Source of the DNA: Betaproteobacteria bacterium
Lineage (GTDB): Bacteria > Pseudomonadota > Gammaproteobacteria > Burkholderiales > Usitatibacteraceae
Reading direction: 5' to 3'
Assembly: GCA_025362705.1 (NCBI GenBank)
Contig: JANYFH010000288.1
Location: 1 to 15,129, forward strand
Length of the DNA stretch: 15,129 nucleotides
Shown here: positions 6,685 through 13,484 of the stretch, piece by piece
How positions within the stretch are numbered: position 1 is the stretch's first letter
How the letters are laid out: every line of letters begins with the position of its first letter
Notes under the pieces: generated by a model
What the model was told of the DNA's origin: nothing
Database searches by the model: none
The model's input: the letters and a program-made list of their open reading frames with translations, nothing else
Program-made: the position numbers and the translations under genes

Positions 6685-8511
6685 TCAGTTTCCGCTAGCC
6701 GCTCGCAACTCAAGATCGATGTCGAGATATTTCCATGGTTCAAGATGAACCGTATGGGGCAGATAGCCGATCAGCCAGGGATGGTTCACCGCCGAACGGC
6801 TCAGGTATAGATGCTGCACCATCGGCATGTACGCGAACGAAAGTTTGTCGAGCTGCCGATAGATCGCATCGCGCTCAGGCGAATCAATGATTTTTTGCGA
6901 TTGCTCATACAGGCGATCAAATTCCGGCAATACAAAATGGGAAAAATTGGCGAAACCGGCACTCGGGCCATACAGGATAACGAAGAAATCCTCAGCGTCG
7001 GGATAATCCATGTTCCAGGCGTTCAACGACAACTGGAATTTCGCCGCCTGCACCAGCTTTACCTGTTCGGCCTGATGAACCTTGCGTATTTCGATGCGTA
7101 CACCGAGTGCCGCTGATGCCTTGCTCCAGAGTTCATCCCACGGGCGGAAACGCGGTTCCGGCGCGTTCAGGAATTCGAGCGTGAGCGGTCGACCATCGGG
7201 CATCTCGCGCCAGCCGTCGCCGTCGCGATCAATGTAACCGTAGGTATCGAGCAGCGCACGCGCTTTGGCGATGTCGTGCTCAAACACGTCGCTGCGAAAA
7301 TTCGCGTCATATCCGGGAATACCGGGCGGCACGACGCCGTTCACCGGCAGCGCGCCACCATTCATTGCAATCTCGATTGCTGCGTGGTTGTCGAATGCCA
7401 ATGCAATTGCGCGACGCAACGCGACGCGCTCAGGCGCGAAGCCACCAATGACTGGATCGCGCATGTTGAAGTTGGTAAACCAGATCGCCGGATAAACGTA
7501 GTGGTGTACTTGCACGCCGCGGCGCGCGAGACTGGGCGCAAGCTTGCGATTGGGCACGCCGCTGGCGCGAAAAGCGACTGGCACATTGACCAGATAATCG
7601 AGTTGTCCGTTGACGAACGACAGCCACAGCGGCTGATCTTCGACGGTAAATGCTAGCTCGACGCGATCGAGCATCGGCAACTTGCGCCCCTTGAGCCTGG
7701 CCGCAATTTTCTTTACTTCATCATCCGCATCCGCAGGCGCCGCCGGGAAAAACTCAGTACGATAATTCGGATTCGCATCCAGTACCAGCTTGCTGCCTTC
7801 ACGCAATGACGTCAATTGAAACGGGCCGGTACCGACCGGGTGGGTGCGAATGTCATTGCCATAGTGTTCAACCACTTCGCGCGCCACCGCGCCCAGATTT
7901 TGCTGGGCAAGCACGTGCCCAAAATTCAGATCAGGCTGGCTAAGCGTGATGCGCAGGGTATAGCGGTCGAGCACCTTGAGCCCGGCAATGGGTGTGTCGT
8001 AATCAAATCGTCCGGTCTTGACGGCCGCTGTGCGCAGCGCATTCGCGCCCGCTATCTTGCCGTCGACTACAAAGAATTGGCTTGAAAGGTAACGCGGATC
8101 GAACAAGCGGCGAATGCTGTAGGCGTAGTCGGCGGCGGTCAACTCGCGCGGCTGACCCTTGAATACGGAGTGCGGTGAAAACAGCACGCCATGTTTCAGG
8201 CGGCAGATATACACGCGCCCGCCTTCGCTTACTTCCGGCATCGATTCCAGCGTATTGGGGATCAACTTCAACGGCCGCGCGAAATAATCGTAACGGAGCA
8301 TCGGCTCGATAATGTTCTCGATGATGTTCGCTGCGTAAATTCCATTCACTTGCGCCGGATCGAGCGGATCGCCGCCGAGATTCTGTTGCGCCATGCGGAG
8401 GGTCTTGATCGGCGGCGCGGCAAAAGCACATTGTGTCTCGATACCGAACAACATGCTGAGAATCAGCAAGGCGAGCTGGCAAATTTTCACGGGACATACC
8501 AGTCGACCCAT
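6685..8511 (-). CDS. Family-5 ABC transporter substrate-binding protein (peptide type)
   Basis: The 608-residue protein belongs to SBP_bac_5 (OppA/DppA/HbpA group), longer than the usual 500-550. A signal peptide covers about residues 1-32 (hydrophobic CQLALLILSMLFG, cleavage near AFAA). Family blocks include DPAQVNGIYAANIIENIIEPML, the tract ADYAYSIRRLFDP, HPVGTGPFQL followed by LDANPNY, and DRDGDGWREMPDGRPL. It would bind a peptide, opine, glutathione- or nickel-type ligand in the periplasm; the ligand cannot be told from sequence. No permease or ATPase genes lie beside it, so it is an orphan. The start at 8511 has only a weak AGCAGG; a GTG 21 nt downstream would give a more standard signal peptide. 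Confidence 0.88.
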   Translation of the reverse strand: MGRLVCPVKICQLALLILSMLFGIETQCAFAAPPIKTLRMAQQNLGGDPLDPAQVNGIYAANIIENIIEPMLRYDYFARPLKLIPNTLESMPEVSEGGRVYICRLKHGVLFSPHSVFKGQPRELTAADYAYSIRRLFDPRYLSSQFFVVDGKIAGANALRTAAVKTGRFDYDTPIAGLKVLDRYTLRITLSQPDLNFGHVLAQQNLGAVAREVVEHYGNDIRTHPVGTGPFQLTSLREGSKLVLDANPNYRTEFFPAAPADADDEVKKIAARLKGRKLPMLDRVELAFTVEDQPLWLSFVNGQLDYLVNVPVAFRASGVPNRKLAPSLARRGVQVHHYVYPAIWFTNFNMRDPVIGGFAPERVALRRAIALAFDNHAAIEIAMNGGALPVNGVVPPGIPGYDANFRSDVFEHDIAKARALLDTYGYIDRDGDGWREMPDGRPLTLEFLNAPEPRFRPWDELWSKASAALGVRIEIRKVHQAEQVKLVQAAKFQLSLNAWNMDYPDAEDFFVILYGPSAGFANFSHFVLPEFDRLYEQSQKIIDSPERDAIYRQLDKLSFAYMPMVQHLYLSRSAVNHPWLIGYLPHTVHLEPWKYLDIDLELRAASGN

Positions 8512-8532
8512 CGCCTGCTCTTAACGTGTTTT

Positions 8533-8556
8533 GTACGCGGGTATCCCGGTACGCGG
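8533..8556. repeat. Short direct repeat GTACGCGG in gap before solute-binding gene
   Basis: GTACGCGG occurs at 8533-8540 and 8549-8556, separated by GTATCCCG; a CGGG-TAT-CCCG hairpin sits across the first copy. It lies in the 76-bp gap between two minus-strand genes. It may be a regulator site or chance. Confidence 0.25.
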
Positions 8557-8587
8557 ATTGCGAAGTAACAAAAACAAACGAACTTTT

Positions 8588-8926
8588 TTAATCATCGCGT
8601 GGAACGCGACGGCGATCAATCTCCGTTTCGACTTCAGACGTGCGACGATCAGACAGGCCAGCGCGACGGATCAAGTCATTCCATAGCGCGTCGCCGCGTT
8701 CGGACTTGTAGCTCAGGTACAGTGCAACTTCCTCGGCAAAGCCATCACTGCATCCAAGGCGCGCGAGATGGCGCGTGCTTGCCCCCGGTTCGTTATCGGC
8801 CTCCCAGGCGCGCATGATGACGTGCCACAACGCACCCTCGAACGGATCGTCCGCTTCGTCAAAACCGTACTGCCATTTCAGAAACGACACTTCGGCTGGC
8901 GACAGTTCGTTGCTCAGAAACTTCAT
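8588..8926 (-). CDS. Uncharacterised small soluble protein
   Basis: The 112-residue acidic, helix-rich protein has no signal peptide or membrane segment. Notable stretches are LSPAEVSFLKWQYGFDEADDPFEGALWHVIMRAWEAD in the first half (tryptophan-rich) and an Arg-rich tail ending RRRVPRDD. I do not recognise a family. The start at 8926 (MKFLSNE) is preferred, with GAAGG about 8 nt upstream; the frame extends to 8989 without a ribosome binding site. It is 76 bp upstream of the solute-binding protein gene on the same strand, so the two may be co-transcribed. Confidence 0.65.
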   Translation of the reverse strand: MKFLSNELSPAEVSFLKWQYGFDEADDPFEGALWHVIMRAWEADNEPGASTRHLARLGCSDGFAEEVALYLSYKSERGDALWNDLIRRAGLSDRRTSEVETEIDRRRVPRDD

Positions 8927-9133
8927 GCTATGGGCCTTCAAATTCAATCGTACCGGAACCAGTGCGCTTTGGAGTAGATACTCTAGCATCGGCGCGGTGT
9001 TTGCGGCATTTTCGGTCTGCGGGATTCGTAGAGTGGCGTTCTGTATTTGCGTAATCTACAGACGTAGTGACACACTAAGCCTGCCCTTTGACGGCAACGA
9101 TATTGATCAGTGCACTGGAATCAGCGTAGCACT

Positions 9134-10018
9134 TTACCCAAAGCGAATGGCTTTGGAAAAATAGGTGTAGACGGCAGCGATACGGCGCAAATGCCGGGAC
9201 TCAGGATGCGCCAGAATCCAGACGTCAATCCCGCAATCATCCTGTACCGGTGTCAATGCCTGCAATTGCGGATCGTTCTTCGCTTTGAAATTTGACATCA
9301 TGCCAACGCCCAGGCCGAATCGCACGGCCTCACCGAGCGCCACCAGACTGCCGAGGTGATACCGAGGCACGACTTTCGGATAATTTTTCTTGCGCCATTT
9401 CATCGCCGGATGGTCTGGCATGACATCATCGAGCACGATCCAGTCGTAGAGATTCGGATCTTTCCTGCGCCCCTTGGCCTCGAACAATGCCTTCGAAACA
9501 TACAGCGCGAATTGCGAACGCCCCAGATGGTGACCAACCAGATGTTCGGGTGGCTTGGCGGTACCACGAATAGCAATGTCAGCGTCGCGCTTGGAAAGAT
9601 TCGCGACTTCGTTCGAGGCCAGCAGTTCCAGTTGCAGTCGCGGGTGTAGTGCGGCGAGCTCGCCCAATTTTGGTATCACCATCCCCTGCAAGATTGAATC
9701 CGTCGTCGTCAACCGAACGATGCCCGACACCTCATTGTGTGTCGCCAACGACGCAGTGCGCGCAGCATCAAGCTCGGCTTCAATTCTTTCCGCATGCGAC
9801 ACAATACTCAGCGCCATGTCATTGGCCAGATAGCCAGCCCGCGAGCGCGTGAACAGCGTTTGCCCCAGTTGTTTTTCGATTCGCTGCACGGTTCGAAACA
9901 CGGTGGACGCGTTCGCTGCCAAACGTTTGCCGGCTTCGGCAAGATTGCCGCCGCGCGTGAGCGCCAGCAGAACCTCAAGATCGGCTGCGGAAAGCTGATA
10001 TTGCGTGGATGCATTCAT
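9134..10018 (-). CDS. LysR-family transcriptional regulator
   Basis: The 294-residue protein has the LysR layout. A winged helix-turn-helix spans about residues 8-66 (LEVLLALTRGGNLAEAGKRL, then ANASTVFRTVQRIEKQLGQTLFTRS). A helical linker is followed by a periplasmic-binding-like effector domain (about 95-290: VRLTTTDSILQGMVIPKLGELAALHPRLQLELL, DADIAIRG, GLGVGMMSNF). The effector is unknown. No clear Shine-Dalgarno sequence precedes the only good ATG (10018), and a CAAATGCGCAA motif lies 4 bp upstream of it, which suggests autoregulation. The divergent gene is a 38-residue membrane peptide, the most likely local target. Confidence 0.92.
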   Translation of the reverse strand: MNASTQYQLSAADLEVLLALTRGGNLAEAGKRLAANASTVFRTVQRIEKQLGQTLFTRSRAGYLANDMALSIVSHAERIEAELDAARTASLATHNEVSGIVRLTTTDSILQGMVIPKLGELAALHPRLQLELLASNEVANLSKRDADIAIRGTAKPPEHLVGHHLGRSQFALYVSKALFEAKGRRKDPNLYDWIVLDDVMPDHPAMKWRKKNYPKVVPRYHLGSLVALGEAVRFGLGVGMMSNFKAKNDPQLQALTPVQDDCGIDVWILAHPESRHLRRIAAVYTYFSKAIRFG

Positions 10019-10021
10019 AGA

Positions 10022-10125
10022 TTGCGCATTTGCCTATTTTCATTGCACAAATGCAATCATATAGTTCATCCACGCCAAACGCAAATGCGAGATTGCAATG
10101 AACGAATCAAAAGACAAATGCGCAA
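10022..10125. promoter_or_regulatory. Cluster of CAAATGC operators between LysR gene and small membrane gene
   Basis: CAAATGC occurs four times: as TTGCGCATTTG (10022-10032, inverted), in ATTGCA-CAAA-TGCAAT (10042-10057, a perfect 6-4-6 palindrome that fits the LysR T-N11-A pattern), as GCAAATGCG (10081-10089), and as CAAATGCGCAA (10115-10125). The outermost two form an exact 11-bp inverted pair 82 bp apart. Multiple spaced sites around one LysR gene suggest cooperative binding or looping. Binding by this LysR protein is inference. Confidence 0.6.
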
Positions 10126-10241
10126 CAACTGCCCTGGTCACCAGCGATTGGCTAGTGCGCTGCGAGGGTGGAATCAACACAATTGACGGGGCGGCTACCC
10201 AGCAAAATCGCAGTAATTTTCATTTACCGCAGGAGCAAATC

Positions 10242-10358
10242 ATGAAACCATTTTTCCAATTCCTGAAAAAACAAGAAGTCGCACTCACCGCCGCGCTAAT
10301 GTGGATGGTGGTTTGGGCGGGATTTGCGATGACAGAAGCGTTTAACCATATCGCCTGA
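10242..10358 (+). CDS. 38-residue single-helix membrane peptide
   Basis: It begins MKPFFQFLKKQE, followed by one transmembrane helix (about 13-32, ALTAALMWMVVWAGFAM) and a short tail TEAFNHIA. AGGAG at 10231-10235 with a 6-nt spacer gives a strong ribosome binding site for the ATG at 10242. An in-frame extension back to 10098 has no such site and a low-complexity soluble sequence. The layout (short charged N-terminus, one helix, no domain) fits small regulatory or complex-stabilising membrane proteins. It diverges from the LysR gene across the CAAATGC cluster. Confidence 0.65.
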   Translation: MKPFFQFLKKQEVALTAALMWMVVWAGFAMTEAFNHIA

Positions 10359-10439
10359 TTGAGCGCGAGACAGGATTGAGCACCGTGCCTGCCGCTTGTC
10401 GCGCACACTCCTGATCGAATCACCGCCACAGGCGATATG
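10347..10439. other. Long nested inverted repeat at 3' end of small membrane gene
   Basis: CATATCGCCTG (10347-10357, overlapping the stop codon of the small gene) is perfectly complementary to CAGGCGATATG (10429-10439). Nested inside are GCGCGA/TCGCGC (10363-10368 with 10399-10404) and CAGG/CCTG (10371-10374 with 10388-10391). The result is a long branched hairpin. No T-run follows on either strand, so it is not a standard terminator. It may protect the 3' end of the short mRNA or be a small structured RNA. The rest of the gap to 10497 shows nothing else. Confidence 0.4.
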
Positions 10440-10497
10440 CCATAACCACGAGCGCAGGAGCCAGCGTGGCCCCTTATTTACCCCGCCCTACTCTGGA

Positions 10498-12951
10498 TTA
10501 CGCGAGCACTGCACCCGAAAGTGTGTGCACCATATTATCCACCGCACGATCAACCAGCGAAGACTCTTCGATAATGCGTGCGCGACCGCGGCGGAACTGG
10601 CGTTGCAGCGCATCTGGTGTCACTGACAGTGCACCGGGTGCGCCAGGATTGGTAAACAAATAGACGCCTTTCAACGGACTTACCCACGAAAGCTTGGCAC
10701 GGATTTTTTCGCCTGAGTTGCGCACAAACTCGACCCAGGTTCCGCGTTTCAATTCCGTGACAGGCATTGCAGGCATTGTCGACATGTCGGATTTGGCGCT
10801 TGCTGTTTCACCAGTTGCGTGAATTTCTTCTCCGTGCGCGTCGCCGGATTTTGCGGGGGCCACTTCTTCAATCTCCACACCTTTGTCCGTGAACTGAATG
10901 CGGGCCAGGCCCGCACGCGTTGCCGCGTCCTGCTTCATAGCGGCCACGTGTGCGGTTTCTTCGGCAATCAATTTTTCGAAAAGCGGCTTAATTTCGGCGC
11001 TTGGCCGCGAGGCGGCCAGCAGCGCAGAAACACTTTCACCACGAAGGCCAGCCCGCACTGCGGCGGCGTGACAATCGACCAACGCCGAAAAAAAGCGATC
11101 GCCATCGTTCTTCTCAACGGCTGCGATCCGCATGCCGGCTTGCAGTTGCTTGAGCAAGGCAGGCAACAGACTCACCAGCTTTTTGCGCTGGTCCGCATCC
11201 GTTTTCGGCGTCACGCTCCAAACCAGGTTATCGGCGGTTTCCAGCGCCGCTGCAAACTCGCTGTTACGTCCGCCTTCGCGCAGATACACACGCTCGAGCA
11301 CACGCGTCCACGGGCCGATCAACATCGCGGAAACCGGTGGCGGCAGATCTGCCGTGAGGATGCGGCGTTCGGTTTCATCTTGGGCAATCAGACGTGCGAG
11401 CTCACGCTTTTCACGCTCGTGCAATGCACGCGCGGATTGTTCGATAACCTTAGTGTTGGCAGTTTCGCGCTCAGCCAGAAATTGTTCAAAATCTGTCAGC
11501 ATCTGACTGAAGACTTCAATGTCAGTATCAAATTCGGTTTGAATACGGTCAACAATCACCTGTATTTTCTGGTATAGGGGATCTGCATGGGTGGCGCCGT
11601 CCGCGAACGCCACGGACGCGTCTGCCAACACATCCAGTAGCCGTCGCGCCGGATGATTTTTGCGGGAAAAGAAAGTTTTATCGAGAATCGCAACCTTCAA
11701 CACCGGGATTTGCAGTCGCGCCAGCAAAGCCTTGATCGCGTCGGGAATTCCCTTATCCTCAAACACGTAGTCAAACAACATTGCCACGATATCGATGGTC
11801 ATGGCGTCAATCTGTGAACTGCCGTTTGCCAGGCCGCTCGCTTTGATTTCGTGCAGCGAATTCAATTGTGCGAGCGGTATTTCCACGGCTGCAACATTGC
11901 TCGTGTTGGCGTGCGAATTGAGATTTGCGGCATTACTTTTAGCCTGCGCCTGAATATGCGAAAGCGCCGACACCAGCCCGGAACTCGTGACCAGTTGAGC
12001 ACCTGAGAAGATGTTTGCGATGTCCAGCGCGGCCACTGGTGAATGCTCATTTGACGGAGACGCAGCAATCCCTGCACCCAGACCAGCGTCCGGTGGCATG
12101 CCGCCGGCAATAAGTTGCTGCAATGTCGAAAAGACGTCAGCTGCGGGCGCAGGGCTACCTTCTGCGGCCATGCTGCCATCTGAAGTTGGTGCAAGGACGC
12201 CTTCAGACTTGCGTGTAATGCTTGTTTGCGCTTTGCGAAAAGCCGGGCGAATCTGCGGCAGGACGTGGCGGCCAATCAGATGCGCGTTGATATCGTGATA
12301 GACGACAATCATTTCTTTGGCCATGTGCTGTTCCACCAGCTTCATCACGGCGAGTTTGGATTCATAGCCTGACGTCATCTGATCGCACGCGGCCCGCAGC
12401 GCCTTGACAACGGTATCCGGCGACATGGGATTCGCCTGCTCTTTCATCTCAGGCACGGAGAGCAAAAAACCCATGCGCTGTGAAAGCGCGCTGAGTTCCT
12501 CGTCGCATTTTCCCGAAAGGCGCGTGGCGATATCGTTCATCGCCAGCGTTTCTTCGAGGTCGTTGTCCTCGACCAGTGAAAGCTCACGAAAATCGCCTGA
12601 GGGCACGCGCGCAACATCGTCATCGCACGACACCTTTTTCTCAAAAAAACTCAGGAACTGCTTGCGAAAAGAGGCCTCGATCGCGGCACGTTTTTCACGC
12701 GCCTGTGTACGTGCGTCGAGATAGAAATTCTGCTTTTCGCGATCCTGGGCTTTTTCCGCAAGATCGAACAGCTCACCTTCGATGGTATCGAAAGTCTTGG
12801 CAAGCACTTCGGTGATGCGTTTCACGGCTATGTCACGGCAGTCATTGATTACCGCGACAGATTCCGGTTTAACCGTTCGCTTGCGCGTTCCGGCCAGAGC
12901 TGTATGCGCGCCCGCAAAAGATATTATATTTTCAAACGAATACATCGCCAT
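10498..12951 (-). CDS. DUF1631-family protein with PilZ-like C-terminus
   Basis: The 817-residue soluble protein is recognised as DUF1631 from the N-terminal block FDTIEGELFDLAEKAQ...NFYLDARTQ and the RKQFLSFF region (about 50-95). A helical middle follows, with a low-complexity Ala/Ser-rich linker (about 245-350), a helical core (about 370-690), and a C-terminal module (732-817: RGTWVEF, IRAKLSWVSPLKGVYLFTN, then a helical tail). The last part resembles a PilZ-type beta barrel; the canonical RxxxR motif is not evident, so c-di-GMP binding is uncertain. The start at 12951 is set by GGAG 6 nt upstream; GTG at 12954 and ATG at 12945 are alternatives. Its leader carries a c-di-GMP-I riboswitch. 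The precise cellular function of this family is not known to me. Confidence 0.85.
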   Translation of the reverse strand: MAMYSFENIISFAGAHTALAGTRKRTVKPESVAVINDCRDIAVKRITEVLAKTFDTIEGELFDLAEKAQDREKQNFYLDARTQAREKRAAIEASFRKQFLSFFEKKVSCDDDVARVPSGDFRELSLVEDNDLEETLAMNDIATRLSGKCDEELSALSQRMGFLLSVPEMKEQANPMSPDTVVKALRAACDQMTSGYESKLAVMKLVEQHMAKEMIVVYHDINAHLIGRHVLPQIRPAFRKAQTSITRKSEGVLAPTSDGSMAAEGSPAPAADVFSTLQQLIAGGMPPDAGLGAGIAASPSNEHSPVAALDIANIFSGAQLVTSSGLVSALSHIQAQAKSNAANLNSHANTSNVAAVEIPLAQLNSLHEIKASGLANGSSQIDAMTIDIVAMLFDYVFEDKGIPDAIKALLARLQIPVLKVAILDKTFFSRKNHPARRLLDVLADASVAFADGATHADPLYQKIQVIVDRIQTEFDTDIEVFSQMLTDFEQFLAERETANTKVIEQSARALHEREKRELARLIAQDETERRILTADLPPPVSAMLIGPWTRVLERVYLREGGRNSEFAAALETADNLVWSVTPKTDADQRKKLVSLLPALLKQLQAGMRIAAVEKNDGDRFFSALVDCHAAAVRAGLRGESVSALLAASRPSAEIKPLFEKLIAEETAHVAAMKQDAATRAGLARIQFTDKGVEIEEVAPAKSGDAHGEEIHATGETASAKSDMSTMPAMPVTELKRGTWVEFVRNSGEKIRAKLSWVSPLKGVYLFTNPGAPGALSVTPDALQRQFRRGRARIIEESSLVDRAVDNMVHTLSGAVLA

Positions 12952-12954
12952 CAC

Positions 12955-12983
12955 CGTCTCCTAGACGCCAACAAAACGTTGGC
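12955..12983 (-). promoter_or_regulatory. Hairpins at the DUF1631 ribosome binding site
   Basis: On the minus strand GCCAAC/GTTGGC (12983-12978 with 12972-12967, 5-nt loop) is followed at once by CGTCTAGGAGACG (12967-12955), a 5-bp stem whose AGG loop is the Shine-Dalgarno core. The ATG is 3 nt further on. This could tune translation initiation, alone or together with the upstream riboswitch. The two stems share one base and are short, so this is tentative. Confidence 0.4.
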
Positions 12984-13090
12984 CATTCGGGCTGGCTCAG
13001 CTACTAGTGAGGACGTGCGACAACGGTCACCGCATATGCGGCCGGGATCAACAGAGATTGAATGGCAGTAACCGCGCTTGGGAATGAACC

Positions 13091-13167
13091 CGATAGCGGT
13101 AAACATGCTGGCACTCGACTGCACAGGAAAAAAGCGCATAACCGACTCTCTGGTAATCCCGCTATCG
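13091..13167 (-). promoter_or_regulatory. Aptamer / downstream anti-aptamer pairing
   Basis: In the minus-strand RNA, CGATAGCGG (13167-13159), a core strand of the c-di-GMP aptamer, is perfectly complementary to CCGCTATCG (13099-13091), 59 nt further downstream. The downstream copy lies past the candidate terminator and could refold read-through RNA away from the ligand-bound form. The 9-bp match is exact; its use in the cell is inference. Confidence 0.45.
13128..13162 (-). terminator. Imperfect terminator overlapping the riboswitch 3' strand
   Basis: Minus-strand GCGGGATTACC (13162-13152) can pair imperfectly with GGTTATGCGC (13143-13134): ACC/GGT, AT/AT and GCG/CGC, with one T-T mismatch and one extra G. 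The loop is 8 nt, and six T residues (13133-13128) follow directly. The left arm is also the 3' strand of the aptamer, so formation of one should exclude the other. This is the standard arrangement of a transcription-terminating riboswitch platform. Stem stability is moderate. Confidence 0.6.
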
Positions 13168-13238
13168 TCGGATTTTGAAATCCTTTAGACCGGAGACTTT
13201 GCGTCCTCACCTTTCGATGAGTTTGCCTTGTTTCAGAA
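13148..13238 (-). promoter_or_regulatory. Cyclic-di-GMP class I (GEMM-I) riboswitch aptamer
   Basis: Read on the minus strand, the conserved GEMM-I elements appear in order. They are AAGGCAAAC (13229-13221), a stem CTCATC/GGTGAG capped by a GAAA tetraloop (13221-13206), GGACGCAAAG (13206-13197), TCCGGTCTAA (13194-13185, with the tetraloop-receptor type CTAA), a hairpin GGATT/AATCC (13183-13170), then GATAGCGGGATTACC (13166-13152). P1 can form from TTCTG (13238-13234) with CAGAG (13152-13148). The pattern aligns closely with the Vibrio Vc2 aptamer. The position equivalent to G20 reads G, favouring c-di-GMP over cGAMP, and the C92 equivalent is kept. It lies about 197 nt upstream of the DUF1631 start, on the same strand. 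Confidence 0.93.
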
Positions 13239-13244
13239 TTCGTA

Positions 13245-13261
13245 AATTGACCGCGTCAATT
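13245..13261. promoter_or_regulatory. AATTGAC palindrome just upstream of the riboswitch
   Basis: AATTGAC (13245-13251) and GTCAATT (13255-13261) form a perfect 7-3-7 palindrome 7 bp upstream of the aptamer's first paired base. That is where the promoter driving the leader should be. A regulator-binding site is plausible. I could not assign convincing -35/-10 boxes here; a TTGACA at 13355-13350 (minus) followed 18 nt later by TAACTA is an alternative, weak promoter. Confidence 0.35.
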
Positions 13262-13263
13262 CT

Positions 13264-13313
13264 TTTGCTTTTTTTGTAATGCCGAGCGCGCCGGGTTCAC
13301 CAAAAAAAGCAAA
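13264..13313. repeat. 13-bp inverted repeat with seven-T arms
   Basis: TTTGCTTTTTTTG (13264-13276) and CAAAAAAAGCAAA (13301-13313) are exact reverse complements around a 24-nt GC-rich spacer. The element lies between the GST stop and the riboswitch. The T-tract on either strand, next to a GC-rich spacer, could help end transcription from the upstream GST gene or form bent DNA at a promoter. The rest of 13314-13484 shows no gene or clear element. Confidence 0.4.
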
Positions 13314-13484
13314 CTCGTACCCCATAGTTACTCATGATGAAAACCCGCTGTCAAGGCGCCCTACATTATTTCCGACTAACGGCAACTACACGTGAAGCAG
13401 CGGTAGAATTCCGCCGCACCCAGGTAAAAACTCAAGTACCGGCGCGGCTTACCGAGCATTTTCAGCCTGAAGTGCCCGCCCGTC

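Noticed and set aside
10098..10241. Longer start for the small membrane peptide
   Set aside because: No ribosome binding site, and the extension overlaps the CAAATGC operator cluster; the internal ATG at 10242 has AGGAG at ideal spacing.
12951..13210. Two minus-strand open frames of 60-70 codons upstream of the DUF1631 gene
   Set aside because: They overlap the riboswitch aptamer and its platform, lack ribosome binding sites and show no protein-like pattern.
13350..13390. FliA-type (sigma-28) promoter GCCGTTAG upstream of the riboswitch
   Set aside because: No TAAA box lies at the needed 15-nt spacing.
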